Counted from the stretch's first letter, positions 16,144 to 25,427 are shown. The stretch is DNA of 64,000 nucleotides from Streptomyces sp. ADI96-02 (GCF_003846185.1 NZ_ML123034.1:5133442-5197441), one strand, 5' to 3'. The notes: generated by a model not told the origin, from the sequence alone. A program made the numbers and translations.

Positions 16144-16869
16144 ATGCTTGCCGCCGCCGCCGTGTGCCCCTGCCCGCCGCTCCTGGTGCCCGAGGTCGCC
16201 GCCGGAGCCGCGCCCGAGCTCGACCGCGCACGGGCCGCGTGCCTGGACGCGCTGGGCGTGCTCGCCGCCGCGCGCCCCGACCTGCTGATCGTGGTCGCAC
16301 CGGCCGACGACGACCGCGCCGGCGCCTATCCGGCGGGAACGACCGGCTCCTTCCGCGGGTTCGGCGTCGCCCTCGACGTCACGCTGGGCCCGCCCGCCGA
16401 GGGCGGCCCGGCCGACCCGGAGCACCGGCCGCTGCCGGCCTCCCTCGCCGTGGCCGGGTGGCTGCTGGAGCGGGCCCGCTGGGCGAACGCCCCGGTCGAA
16501 GGGCTCGCGCTGCCGGAACGCCTGTCCGCTGCCGACTGCGTACGGGCCGGGCAGGAGACCGCCGCCCGTGCCGACCGGGTGGCGCTCCTGGTGATGGGCG
16601 ACGGCAGCGCCTGCCGCTCGCTCAAGGCGCCCGGCTACCTCGACGAGCGGGCCGCCGCGTTCGACGCGGAGGCCACCGCCGCGCTCGGCTCCGCGGACCT
16701 CGACGCCCTGGCCGCCCTGGACGCGACCCTCGCGTACGAGCTGAAGGCGGCCGGCCGCGCCCCCTGGCAGCTTCTGGCCGGTGCCGCGCGGGGGGCCGGT
16801 CTCGGCAGCCGGCTGCTGTACGAGGACGCCCCGTACGGGGTCGGCTACACCGTCGCCGCCTGGTCGTGA
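16144..16869 (+). CDS. Class III extradiol dioxygenase (LigB-type) domain protein
   Basis: 241 residues. N-terminus LAAAAVCPCPPLLVPEVAAG and the later DLLIVVAPADDDRAGAY match the catalytic subunit B fold of class III extradiol ring-cleavage enzymes conserved next to miaB in streptomycetes. The usual iron-ligand His residues are not obvious in the N-terminal motif, so catalysis is uncertain. TACGCT is 7 bases before the ATG with no ribosome-binding site, consistent with a leaderless mRNA. Function unknown. Confidence 0.75.
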   Translation: MLAAAAVCPCPPLLVPEVAAGAAPELDRARAACLDALGVLAAARPDLLIVVAPADDDRAGAYPAGTTGSFRGFGVALDVTLGPPAEGGPADPEHRPLPASLAVAGWLLERARWANAPVEGLALPERLSAADCVRAGQETAARADRVALLVMGDGSACRSLKAPGYLDERAAAFDAEATAALGSADLDALAALDATLAYELKAAGRAPWQLLAGAARGAGLGSRLLYEDAPYGVGYTVAAWS

Positions 16870-16930
16870 GACGGCGGACGGCGGTGACCGGCACGGAGCC
16901 CGGTCACCGCCGTCGGTGCCGTCACGCGGA

Positions 16931-17239
16931 TCAGTGGGAGGGAGGCGGCGGGGGCGTGTTTCCCGGCGCGGGCGGCGGGGGAGGCGTGCCTCCCGGGGAG
17001 GCCGGAGGCGGCGGAGGGGTGGTGCCCCCGTCCCGGTGACCGAGCCGGTCGACGGCGTCCTTGGCCTTGCGCGTCCCGGTGCCGATCTTGTCGCTGTATT
17101 TGCCCTTGGTCTTCTGGTCGACCGTGCGCGCGGCCCTGTCCAGGCCCTGCTCGATCTTGCCCCCGTGCTGCTGCGCGAGGTCTCCGACCTTGTCCTTGGC
17201 CGGTGCCAGCTTGGCCTTCAGGTTGTCCAGGAACCCCAT
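16931..17239 (-). CDS. MT0933-like antitoxin family protein with Pro-rich tail
   Basis: 102 residues. The first 70 (GFLDNLKAKLAPAKDKVGDL, then LDRAARTVDQKTKGKYSDKI) match the MT0933/Rv0909-like antitoxin family, predicted as an amphipathic helical protein. The last 30 residues contain three five-proline runs separated by Ala/Ser/Gly spacers. No toxin gene is adjacent on either side, so the antitoxin label may be only a family name; similar proteins in streptomycetes are orphan and abundant. Divergent from miaA. Confidence 0.8.
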   Translation of the reverse strand: MGFLDNLKAKLAPAKDKVGDLAQQHGGKIEQGLDRAARTVDQKTKGKYSDKIGTGTRKAKDAVDRLGHRDGGTTPPPPPASPGGTPPPPPAPGNTPPPPPSH

Positions 17240-17321
17240 GGGTCACCTTCCGTGCGGTGAGGACTGTCGGGAGAGGGCTCTCCCCGCGTCCATTGTGCGT
17301 CACCTGTCCGCTCCCGCCGCT

Positions 17322-17349
17322 TTTACGCGTCGGCCGGGCGACGCGTAAA
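17322..17349. promoter_or_regulatory. Perfect inverted repeat between MT0933-like gene and miaA
   Basis: TTTACGCGTCG and CGACGCGTAAA form an 11-bp perfect inverted repeat with 6 bases between, in the divergent intergenic region. It could be an operator or a hairpin. Confidence 0.5.
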
Positions 17350-17355
17350 TGTTCG

Positions 17356-17418
17356 CGACGACCGCTCCGCCGGGCATCCGGGGCCACGCGTGACGCCGTC
17401 GACGACCGCTCCGCCGGG
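17356..17418 (+). repeat. 19-base direct repeat upstream of miaA
   Basis: CGACGACCGCTCCGCCGGG occurs at 17356-17374 and 17400-17418, with a period of 44 bases; the match extends with one mismatch through the following ATCCGG. Confidence 0.6.
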
Positions 17419-17471
17419 AATCCGGTCGCATCCCGTTCGGGAACGTTCCGGCGCTTTGGGAGACTGTGCCC

Positions 17472-18410
17472 GTGACCCCTCCTGTTCCCGCACCGCGTGT
17501 CATCACCGTCGTCGGCCCCACCGCGGCCGGAAAGTCCGATCTGGGCGTGTTCCTCGCCCAGCGGCTCGGCGGCGAGGTGATCAACGCCGACTCCATGCAG
17601 CTCTACCGGGGGATGGACATCGGGACGGCGAAGCTCACCGTCGCCGAGCGCGACGGCGTGCCGCACCGACTGCTGGACATCTGGGACGTCACCGAGGCCG
17701 CCAGCGTCGCCGAGTACCAGCGCCTCGCCCGGCGGGAGATCGACCGGCTGCTCGCCGAGGGACGCACGCCCGTCCTGGTCGGCGGCTCCGGGCTGTACGT
17801 GAAGGGCGCCGTCGACGCCCTGGAGTTCCCCGGCACCGACCCCGAGGTGCGCGCCGCACTCGAACAGGAACTGGCGGAGCGGGGCCCCGGCGCGCTGCAC
17901 GCCCGGCTCGCCGCCGCCGACCCGGACGCCGCCCGCTCCATCCTGGCGGGCAACGGCCGCCGGATCGTACGGGCGCTCGAAGTCATCGAGATCACCGGCA
18001 AACCCTTCACCGCCAACCTCCCCGGCGAGGAACCCGTCTACGACGCCGTGCAGATCGGCGTCGGCGTCGACCGCCCCGAACTGGACGAACGCATCGCCCG
18101 GCGCGTCGACCGGATGTGGGAGGACGGCCTGGTCGACGAGGTCCGCGACCTGGAGGCGGCCGGGCTGCGCGAGGGCCTCACCGCCTCCCGGGCCCTTGGC
18201 TACCAGCAGATCCTGGCGGCGCTCGCGGGGGAGTGCACCGAGGCCGAGGCGCGCGCCGAGACCGTCCGCGCCACCAAGCGCTTCGCACGCCGGCAGGAGT
18301 CCTGGTTCCGCCGCGACCCGCGCGTCCGATGGCTCGGCGGCGGGCACCGTGACCGGGCGGAACTCCCGCACCGGGCGCTGGCGTTGGTCGAACGGGCGGT
18401 CACAGCCTGA
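17472..18410 (+). CDS. miaA: tRNA dimethylallyltransferase MiaA
   Basis: 312 residues. Transfers dimethylallyl to A37 of tRNAs reading UNN codons, the substrate for MiaB. P-loop VVGPTAAGKSDLGVFLAQRL is at the N-terminus, the DSMQLYRGMDIGTAKLT motif follows, and LVGGSGLYVKGAVD and ASRALGYQQIL are typical. GTG 17472 is preferred because GGGAG lies 9 bases upstream; GTG 17466 is also in frame but only 3 bases from that site. Confidence 0.97.
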   Translation: MTPPVPAPRVITVVGPTAAGKSDLGVFLAQRLGGEVINADSMQLYRGMDIGTAKLTVAERDGVPHRLLDIWDVTEAASVAEYQRLARREIDRLLAEGRTPVLVGGSGLYVKGAVDALEFPGTDPEVRAALEQELAERGPGALHARLAAADPDAARSILAGNGRRIVRALEVIEITGKPFTANLPGEEPVYDAVQIGVGVDRPELDERIARRVDRMWEDGLVDEVRDLEAAGLREGLTASRALGYQQILAALAGECTEAEARAETVRATKRFARRQESWFRRDPRVRWLGGGHRDRAELPHRALALVERAVTA

Positions 18411-18415
18411 TCACG

Positions 18416-18469
18416 TGATGGCATCGGGACGCCCTGCCCGTCAATTCGGCGCCCCCGGGCGTGCCATCA
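18416..18469 (+). terminator. Possible hairpin after miaA
   Basis: TGATGGCA (18416-18423) and TGCCATCA (18462-18469) are perfect inverted repeats flanking a GC-rich segment that can itself pair. Weak evidence for a terminator. Confidence 0.35.
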
Positions 18470-18517
18470 TCGAGCATCGATCCGTCAGTGGAGTCCGAGT
18501 TGGGAGGGCGCGTGGCG

Positions 18518-18970
18518 ATGGAGGCCGGCCCTCGCGACACGGAGCAGCGCGACACAGAGCAGGACGCCCTGCCGACACGGCACCTCGCCGGGCGGCTGAG
18601 CCCCGACGGCCCCGATGAGCAGCCGGTGGCCCAGGAGGTCGAGGTCGAGCTCCGTCCCGCCCGCAGGCTCCGGATCTGGCAGCTCGCGCCCATCGTCATG
18701 CTGGCGGCGCTCGGCTCCCTGATGTTCGCCTTCCCGCTCGCCTTCGAGTTCGGCGGCGGCGGAGCCGTCGTTGCCATGCTGGGGCTGCTGATCAGCTGCT
18801 GCGCGGCCGGCTGGGGCATGATGGCGGCCCGCCGCGTCGGCCACACCTGGCCCGGCCTCCCCGCCCGCGGCTCGGGCGAGCGCCCCGACTGGCGCGTGAT
18901 CGCCCTGTACGCCGCCGTGGGCGTCGGCCTGGTCGCCCTCGCCGTCTGGCGCGTCGCCCGGCTGCGCTGA
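18518..18970 (+). CDS. Small conserved membrane protein
   Basis: 150 residues from ATG 18518 with GGGAGGG 9 bases upstream. An acidic hydrophilic N-terminus of about 50 residues (the pair RDTEQ is repeated) is followed by two adjacent membrane segments (LAPIVMLAALGSLMFAFPLA; AVVAMLGLLISCCAAGWGMM), a loop and a third (IALYAAVGVGLVALAVWRV). No enzymatic motif. It sits between miaA and dapF on the same strand. Function unknown. Confidence 0.75.
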   Translation: MEAGPRDTEQRDTEQDALPTRHLAGRLSPDGPDEQPVAQEVEVELRPARRLRIWQLAPIVMLAALGSLMFAFPLAFEFGGGGAVVAMLGLLISCCAAGWGMMAARRVGHTWPGLPARGSGERPDWRVIALYAAVGVGLVALAVWRVARLR

Positions 18971-19055
18971 GCGCCGCCGAGGGCCCGCGGCCCGTCCGGC
19001 CGATGCCGGGGTCCCGACCTCGCACGGTGTCGGCGGAGCCTCGTACAGTGGCCCT

Positions 19056-19928
19056 GTGAGCACCTCGCAGATCGCCTTCCTCAAGGGTCACGGCACCGAG
19101 AACGACTTCGTGATCGTCCCCGACCCGGACAACGCCCTCGCGCTGCCCGCGTCCGTGGTGGCGCGGCTCTGCGACCGCCGCGCCGGCATCGGCGCGGACG
19201 GCCTGCTGCACGTCGTCCGGTCGGCGGCCCACCCCGAGGCCCGCGAGCAGGCGGCCGAGGCCGAGTGGTTCATGGACTACCGCAACGCCGACGGCTCGAT
19301 CGCCGAGATGTGCGGCAACGGCGTGCGCGTCTTCGCCCGCTACCTCCAGCGTGCCGGCCTCGTCGGCGACGGGGACCTCGCCGTAGCCACCCGGGGCGGC
19401 GTCAAGCGCGTGCATCTGGCGAAGAACGGCGACGTCACGGTCTCCATGGGCCGCGCCCTGTTCCCCGAGGACGGCGTCACCGTCACCGTCGGCGGTCGCA
19501 GCTGGCCCGCCCGCCACGTCAACATGGGCAATCCGCACGCGGTCGCCTTCGTGGACGACCTGGCGCACGCCGGAGACCTGCTCGCGCCCCCTCCCGTCAC
19601 CCCCGCGAGCGCCTACCCCGACGGCGTGAACGTCGAGTTCGTGGTCGAGCGCGGACCGCGCCACGTGGCCCTGCGCGTCCACGAGCGGGGCTCCGGCGAG
19701 ACCCGCTCCTGCGGCACCGGCGCGTGCGCGGTGGCCGTCGCCGCGGCCCGCAGGGACGGCGCCGACCCCGCCGTGACCGGGCTCCCCGCCACGTACACGG
19801 TGGACCTGCCCGGGGGCGTCCTGGTCATCACCGAGCACCCGGACGGGGAGATCGACATGACCGGCCCCGCCGTGATCGTCGCCGAGGGCGTCGTCGACCC
19901 CGACTGGCTCGAAACAGTGATCGGCTAG
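19056..19928 (+). CDS. dapF: Diaminopimelate epimerase
   Basis: 290 residues. Converts LL-diaminopimelate to the meso form for lysine. Both catalytic Cys are present: EMCGNGVRVFARYL in the first half and RSCGTGACAVAVAAA in the second; GHGTENDFV at the N-terminus is the usual opening. The GTG start is preceded by TACAGT 6 bases upstream and no Shine-Dalgarno sequence, consistent with a leaderless mRNA. Streptomyces cell walls contain LL-DAP, so this enzyme mainly serves lysine synthesis here. Confidence 0.97.
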   Translation: MSTSQIAFLKGHGTENDFVIVPDPDNALALPASVVARLCDRRAGIGADGLLHVVRSAAHPEAREQAAEAEWFMDYRNADGSIAEMCGNGVRVFARYLQRAGLVGDGDLAVATRGGVKRVHLAKNGDVTVSMGRALFPEDGVTVTVGGRSWPARHVNMGNPHAVAFVDDLAHAGDLLAPPPVTPASAYPDGVNVEFVVERGPRHVALRVHERGSGETRSCGTGACAVAVAAARRDGADPAVTGLPATYTVDLPGGVLVITEHPDGEIDMTGPAVIVAEGVVDPDWLETVIG

Positions 19929-20069
19929 AGCTTCGCTCGAATGGGTGATCCGTTTCACGCTGAGCGAGAGGCGGACTGCGCCACGTGGTGGGGTCGGTAG
20001 CATCAAGCACCGGCCCGGAGAGGCATCCGTCTCTCCCCACCGCCGGTCGACGTCGCCGGAGGTGCCCCC

Positions 20070-22208
20070 ATGAGTGCAGAGGCAGCCGATCCCGCCGCCC
20101 CGCCGCGCAGGCGGAGCCGCCCCCGGATCGATCTCCGCAGACTGGGCCGGGTGGCGCTGCTCGGGCCGGTCTCCCGCGACCGCCTGCCCGCCGCGATCGG
20201 CCATGTCGCCGAGGCGCACCGCGCCCACCACCCGGACGCCGACCTGACGATCCTGCACCGGGCCTACGTCCTCGCGGAGTCCTCGCACCGCGGCCAGATG
20301 CGCAAGAGCGGCGAGCCGTACATCACGCACCCGCTGGCCGTGACGCTGATCCTCGCCGCACTCGGCGCCGAGACCACCACCCTGACCGCCTCCCTCCTCC
20401 ACGACACCGTCGAGGACACCGAGGTGACCCTCGACCAGGTGCGCGAGGAGTTCGGCGAGGAGGTCTGCTACCTCGTCGACGGCGTCACCAAACTCGAAAA
20501 GGTCGACTACGGGGCCGCCGCCGAACCCGAGACCTTCCGCAAGATGCTCGTCGCCACCGGCAACGACGTCCGGGTCATGTCGATCAAACTCGCCGACCGA
20601 CTGCACAACATGCGCACCCTCGGCGTGATGCGGCCCGAGAAGCAGGCCAGGATCGCCAAGGTCACCCGGGACGTGCTCATCCCGCTCGCCGAACGGCTCG
20701 GCGTACAGGCGCTCAAGACCGAGCTGGAGGACCTGGTCTTCGCCATCCTGCACCCCGACGCGTACGAGGAGACACGGCGTCTGTCGACCGCCGCCTCCGG
20801 CGCCGACGACGCGCTGCCCGCCATCGCCGACAGCGTCCGCCACACCCTGCGCGAGGCGGACATCAGTGCCGAAGTCCTCATCAGACCAAGGCACTTCGTG
20901 TCCCTGCACCGGGTCCGCAGGAAACGCGGCGAGCTGCGCTCGACCGACTTCGGCCGGCTGCTCGTCCTGGTCGGCGAGGACGCGGACTGCTACGCCGTCC
21001 TCGGCGAACTGCACACCTGCTTCACGCCGGTCGTCTCCGAGTTCAAGGACTTCATCGCCGCGCCCAAGTTCAACCTGTACCAGTCCCTGCACACCGCTGT
21101 CGTCGGACCCGACGGCGCGGTGGCCGAAGTCCTCATCCGCACGCACCGGATGCACAAGGTCGCCGAGGCGGGCGTCGTCGCCCTCGGCAATCCGTACGCG
21201 CACGACGCCGCCGCCCAGCAGACCGAACCCTCCGACGGCGAACGCGCCGACCCCACCCGACCCGGCTGGCTCTCCCGGCTGCTGGACTGGCAGCAGTCCG
21301 CCACCGACCCGGACACCTTCTGGACCACGCTCCGCGCCGACCTCGCCCAGGACCGCGAGATCACCGTCTTCCGCACCGACGGCGGAACCCTCGGGCTGCC
21401 CGCCGGGGCGAGCTGCGTGGACGCCGCCTACGCGCAGTACGGCGACCGGGCGCACACCTGCATCGGGGCCCGGGTCAACGGCCGCCTCGCCACCCTCGGC
21501 ACCCAGCTCAGCGACGGCGACACCGTGCAGCTCCTGCTCGCCCAGGACACCGCCTCGGGCCCCTCGCCCGACTGGCTGGACCACGCCCGCACCCCCGCCG
21601 CCCGGATCGCGATCACCGGCTGGCTCACCGACCACCCCGACCACGAGCCCGGCGCGGAACCGGGCGACCGCGGCCGGCGCTCCGCCGGTGCCGCGCCGGT
21701 CCCCGCCCCGCCCCGCTCCCGGTCCGGCGCACGCGCCGCGAACGTCCTGGTCGACGGCCCTGAGGCCCCCGTGCGCCTGGCCGGCTGCTGCACCCCGGTA
21801 CCCCCCGACGACGTCGTCGGCTTCCCCGTCCGCGGCGGAGCCGTCACCGTGCACCGCCGGGAGTGCGCCGCCGTGGCCCGCATGCGCGACACCGGCCGCG
21901 CACCGGTCGCCGCCCGATGGCGGGACGACGAGGACGGCTGGAGCGACACGGCCGCCTGCCGGGTCACGCTCGTCGCCGAGTCCTTCGGACGGCCCCGGCT
22001 GCTCGCCGACCTCACCGAGGCGATCGCGACCGCCGACGCGGCGATCGTCTCCGCGAACGTCGAGCCGCCCAGTGAACAGCGCGTCCGGCACACCTACACC
22101 CTCCAACTCCCCGACGCCGCCGGGCTGCCCGCCCTGATGCGCGCGATGCGCGAGGTCGCCGGGGTCTACGACGTCAGCCGCGCCCAGCACCCGGCCGCCG
22201 CCGGCTGA
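20070..22208 (+). CDS. rshA: RelA/SpoT homologue (RshA-like)
   Basis: 712 residues. Domains in order: HD hydrolase at about residues 65-200 with the metal-binding set intact (ITHPLAV, LLHDTVEDTE, KLADRLHNMRTL); a synthetase-like region at about 265-370; TGS domain (VFRTDGGTLGLPAGASCVDA); conserved-Cys domain (VRLAGCCTPVPPDDV); and ACT domain at the C-terminus. The synthetase region keeps FKDFIAAPKFNLYQSLHT, but the usual D-L-V-G-x-R-V stretch reads TDFGRLLVLV and the preceding S-x-x-x-K-M helix reads FVSLHRVR. Hydrolysis of (p)ppGpp is therefore better supported than synthesis. S. coelicolor has a second RSH, RshA, at this position. A TAGCAT box is at 19998. Confidence 0.9.
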   Translation: MSAEAADPAAPPRRRSRPRIDLRRLGRVALLGPVSRDRLPAAIGHVAEAHRAHHPDADLTILHRAYVLAESSHRGQMRKSGEPYITHPLAVTLILAALGAETTTLTASLLHDTVEDTEVTLDQVREEFGEEVCYLVDGVTKLEKVDYGAAAEPETFRKMLVATGNDVRVMSIKLADRLHNMRTLGVMRPEKQARIAKVTRDVLIPLAERLGVQALKTELEDLVFAILHPDAYEETRRLSTAASGADDALPAIADSVRHTLREADISAEVLIRPRHFVSLHRVRRKRGELRSTDFGRLLVLVGEDADCYAVLGELHTCFTPVVSEFKDFIAAPKFNLYQSLHTAVVGPDGAVAEVLIRTHRMHKVAEAGVVALGNPYAHDAAAQQTEPSDGERADPTRPGWLSRLLDWQQSATDPDTFWTTLRADLAQDREITVFRTDGGTLGLPAGASCVDAAYAQYGDRAHTCIGARVNGRLATLGTQLSDGDTVQLLLAQDTASGPSPDWLDHARTPAARIAITGWLTDHPDHEPGAEPGDRGRRSAGAAPVPAPPRSRSGARAANVLVDGPEAPVRLAGCCTPVPPDDVVGFPVRGGAVTVHRRECAAVARMRDTGRAPVAARWRDDEDGWSDTAACRVTLVAESFGRPRLLADLTEAIATADAAIVSANVEPPSEQRVRHTYTLQLPDAAGLPALMRAMREVAGVYDVSRAQHPAAAG

Positions 22209-22300
22209 CCCGGCACGCCCCGCCCGCTCCGTGAGCCCGTTCGGGTGGCGCGGCGCGCGCCACCGACGCCGGACGTGCCGCGCGCTGATAGCGGTAGTCC

Positions 22301-23773
22301 ATGCCGCTCACCTCCCGCCGACGGCGCGCCGCGCTGCTGGCCGCCGCCTCGCTCGCCCTCGTCGCCGCCGCCCTGCCCGACCCCGAACCCCTCGGCATCG
22401 GCGACCGGCTCTTCCCGGAGCTCGGCAATCCCGGCTACGACGTCCTCGCGTACGACATCGCCCTCGCCTACGGCGGCGACAACACGAAGCCCCTGAACGC
22501 CGTCACGAAGATCACCGCCCGTGTCACCGAGCCCCTGGACCGCATCAACCTGGACTTCGCCAAGGGCCGCGTCCGCTCCGTCGAGGTCGACGGGGTGGCC
22601 GCCGACTTCGCCGGCAAGCACGAGGACCTGATCGTCCAGCCGCCCCGCCGGCTCCGCCCCGGAGCGCCGCTGCACATCACCGTCCGGCACACCAGCGACC
22701 CGGCCGGGGACCCGGACGACGGAGGCTGGGTCCGCACCGCAGACGGCCTCGCCCTCGCCAACCAGGCCGACGCGGCCCACCGCGTCTTCCCGGCCGACGA
22801 CCATCCTTCGGACAAGGCGTACTTCACCTTCCGGATCACCGCTCCCGCGAAGCTGACCGCGGTGGCGAACGGACTCCCCGCCGGCCGCACCCGCCACGGG
22901 GCCACGACCACCTGGACGTACCGGACCGAGCACCCCATGGCCACCGAGCTGGCCCAGGTCTCCATCGGCCGCTCCACCGTCCTGGAGCGCTCCGGCCCCC
23001 GCGGACTCCCGCTGCGCGACGTCGTGCCCACCGCCGACCGTACGGAGCTGGAACCCTGGCTCGTCAAGACGCCCGACCAGATGACCTGGATGGAACGGCA
23101 GGTCGGCCGCTACCCCTTCGAGACGTACGGGCTGCTCATCGCCGACGCCGAGACCGGGTTCGAGCTGGAGACCCAGACGCTCTCGCTCTTCGAGAAGTCC
23201 CTCTTCACCGGCGGATACCCCGAGTGGTACGTCGACTCGGTCATGGTCCACGAACTGGCCCACCAGTGGTTCGGCGACAGCGTCTCGCCCGCCGCCTGGT
23301 CCGATCTGTGGCTCAACGAGGGACACGCCACCTGGTACGAGGCCCGGTACGCGCAGGAGCACGGAGGCGGCACGCTGGAGCGGCGGATGCGCGAGGCGTA
23401 CGCCCGCTCCGACGGCTGGCGCGCGGACGGCGGCCCTCCGGCCTACCCGCACGCCCCGGCCCCGGGGCAGAAGATCAGCCTGTTCCGCCCGGTCGTCTAC
23501 GACGGGTCCGCGCTGGTGCTCTACGCGCTGCGCCAGGAGATCGGCGAGGCGGCCTTCGACCGGCTGGAGCGTCTCTGGGTGCGGCTGCACCGGGACGGTT
23601 CGGCGACCACCGCCGACTTCGTCCGGCTGGCGTCCACGATGGCGGGCCGGGACCTCGGCGACTTCTTCGACGGCTGGCTGTACGCGGAGAAGACCCCGCC
23701 GATGCCCGGCCACCCCGACTGGCGCGGGGGAGCGGAGGCGCCGCAGGCCCTCGACGGCCGGGAAACCGCGTGA
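22301..23773 (+). CDS. M1-family metallopeptidase, secreted
   Basis: 490 residues. An Arg-rich N-terminus and hydrophobic segment (RRRRAALLAAASLALVAAAL) form a probable signal peptide. The domain begins YDVLAYDIALAYGGDN, as in M1 peptidases. Zinc site HELAHQWFGD with the third ligand in NEGHATWYEARY. It lacks the long C-terminal ERAP-like region of cytosolic aminopeptidase N, so it belongs to the shorter M1 group seen in actinobacteria. Probably hydrolyses peptides outside the cell. Confidence 0.92.
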   Translation: MPLTSRRRRAALLAAASLALVAAALPDPEPLGIGDRLFPELGNPGYDVLAYDIALAYGGDNTKPLNAVTKITARVTEPLDRINLDFAKGRVRSVEVDGVAADFAGKHEDLIVQPPRRLRPGAPLHITVRHTSDPAGDPDDGGWVRTADGLALANQADAAHRVFPADDHPSDKAYFTFRITAPAKLTAVANGLPAGRTRHGATTTWTYRTEHPMATELAQVSIGRSTVLERSGPRGLPLRDVVPTADRTELEPWLVKTPDQMTWMERQVGRYPFETYGLLIADAETGFELETQTLSLFEKSLFTGGYPEWYVDSVMVHELAHQWFGDSVSPAAWSDLWLNEGHATWYEARYAQEHGGGTLERRMREAYARSDGWRADGGPPAYPHAPAPGQKISLFRPVVYDGSALVLYALRQEIGEAAFDRLERLWVRLHRDGSATTADFVRLASTMAGRDLGDFFDGWLYAEKTPPMPGHPDWRGGAEAPQALDGRETA

Positions 23774-23906
23774 CGGGCCCCGCCGGACCGTGCCACTATC
23801 GACGCGTCGGCGCGGCGGCCCGCACCGGACGTTCCCGGCAGGGAATCATCCGGGCAGATCACACGTTGTGACTGACGTATCGGACTTCTATCGACGTAAG
23901 GATCCA

Positions 23907-25427
23907 ATGACCTCCTCTTCTTCCCTTCCCCAGGACGCGCACGACGCGCAGAGCGCCACGGAGAACGTCACCGAGAGTCTCACCGACGGCCTTCGGGCCG
24001 ACGCCCTGATGGAAGAGGACGTCGCCTGGAGCCACGAGATCGACGGAGCGCGGGACGGCGACCAGCTGGACCGCTCCGAGCGTGCGGCGCTGCGGCGCGT
24101 GGCGGGTCTCTCCACCGAACTCGAAGACGTCACGGAGGTCGAGTACCGGCAGCTGCGCCTGGAGCGCGTCGTGCTGGTCGGCGTCTGGACCTCGGGGACG
24201 GTGCACGACGCGGAGATCTCCCTCGCGGAGCTCGCCGCACTCGCCGAGACGGCGGGCGCCCAGGTGCTCGACGCCGTCTACCAGCGGCGCGACAAGCCGG
24301 ACCCGGCCACCTACATCGGCTCGGGCAAGGCGCTGGAGCTGCGCGACATTGTCCTGGAATCCGGGGCGGACACCGTGGTGTGCGACGGTGAGCTCAGTCC
24401 GGGCCAGCTGATCCACCTGGAAGACGTCGTCAAGGTCAAGGTGGTCGACCGGACCGCGCTGATCCTCGACATCTTCGCCCAGCACGCCAAGTCCCGTGAG
24501 GGCAAGGCGCAGGTCTCGCTGGCCCAGATGCAGTACATGCTGCCTAGGCTGCGCGGCTGGGGCCAGTCGCTCTCCCGTCAGATGGGCGGCGGCGGTTCCA
24601 GCGGCGGGGGCGGCATGGCCACCCGCGGACCCGGTGAGACCAAGATCGAGACGGACCGGCGACGGATCCGCGAGAAGATGGCGAAGATGCGCCGGGAGAT
24701 CGCGGAGATGAAGACCGGCCGCGAGATCAAGCGGCAGGAGCGCAAGCGCAACAAGGTGCCCTCCGTCGCCATCGCCGGATACACCAACGCGGGCAAGTCG
24801 TCGCTGCTCAACCGCCTGACCGGGGCCGGAGTCCTCGTGGAGAACGCCCTGTTCGCCACTCTGGACCCGACCGTGCGCCGGGCCGAAACGCCGAGCGGTC
24901 GCGTCTACACCCTGGCCGACACCGTCGGATTCGTCCGGCACCTGCCCCACCACCTCGTCGAGGCGTTCCGCTCCACCATGGAGGAGGTCGGCGAGTCCGA
25001 TCTCATCCTGCACGTGGTGGACGGCTCCCACCCGGTGCCGGAGGAGCAGCTGGCCGCCGTGCGCGAGGTGATCCGGGACGTCGGCGCGGTCGACGTGCGC
25101 GAGATCGTGGTGGTCAACAAGGCGGACGCGGCGGACCCGCTGGTCCTTCAGCGCCTGCTGCGCAACGAGAGGCACGCCATCGCCGTGTCGGCCCGGACCG
25201 GTGCGGGCATGGACGAGCTGCTGGCGCTCATCGACGCCGAGCTGCCCCGTCCATCCGTCGAGATCGAGGCGCTCGTGCCGTACATCCAGGGGGCGCTCGT
25301 CTCCCGGGTGCACGCCGAGGGCGAGGTCCTGTCGGAGGAGCACACCGCCGACGGCACGCTCCTCCAGGCGCGCGTCCACGAGGAACTGGCCGCGGAGCTC
25401 GCGGTGTTCGTCCCCGCGGCGCACTGA
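23907..25427 (+). CDS. hflX: Ribosome-associated GTPase HflX
   Basis: 506 residues from ATG 23907 with AAGGA 5 bases upstream. HflX splits or rescues stalled ribosomes after stress. The N-terminal HflX domain includes PDPATYIGSGKALELRD and VCDGELSPGQLIHLED; a Gly-rich linker MGGGGSSGGGGMATRGPGE leads into the coiled coil and the GTPase domain: G1 IAGYTNAGKSSL, G3 DTVGFVRHLPHHL (Asp-Thr-Val-Gly), G4 VVNKAD. The stop is 31 bases from the left arm of a strong terminator now interrupted by an IS. Confidence 0.96.
   Translation: MTSSSSLPQDAHDAQSATENVTESLTDGLRADALMEEDVAWSHEIDGARDGDQLDRSERAALRRVAGLSTELEDVTEVEYRQLRLERVVLVGVWTSGTVHDAEISLAELAALAETAGAQVLDAVYQRRDKPDPATYIGSGKALELRDIVLESGADTVVCDGELSPGQLIHLEDVVKVKVVDRTALILDIFAQHAKSREGKAQVSLAQMQYMLPRLRGWGQSLSRQMGGGGSSGGGGMATRGPGETKIETDRRRIREKMAKMRREIAEMKTGREIKRQERKRNKVPSVAIAGYTNAGKSSLLNRLTGAGVLVENALFATLDPTVRRAETPSGRVYTLADTVGFVRHLPHHLVEAFRSTMEEVGESDLILHVVDGSHPVPEEQLAAVREVIRDVGAVDVREIVVVNKADAADPLVLQRLLRNERHAIAVSARTGAGMDELLALIDAELPRPSVEIEALVPYIQGALVSRVHAEGEVLSEEHTADGTLLQARVHEELAAELAVFVPAAH

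Noticed and set aside
16931..17239. Toxin-antitoxin pair
   Set aside because: No small toxin gene is adjacent to the MT0933-like gene; only the family name suggests an antitoxin.
18792..22190. A 1132-codon minus-strand open frame opposite dapF and rshA
   Set aside because: It runs antisense to two clearly conserved genes and is a product of high third-position GC; no domain is recognisable in its translation.
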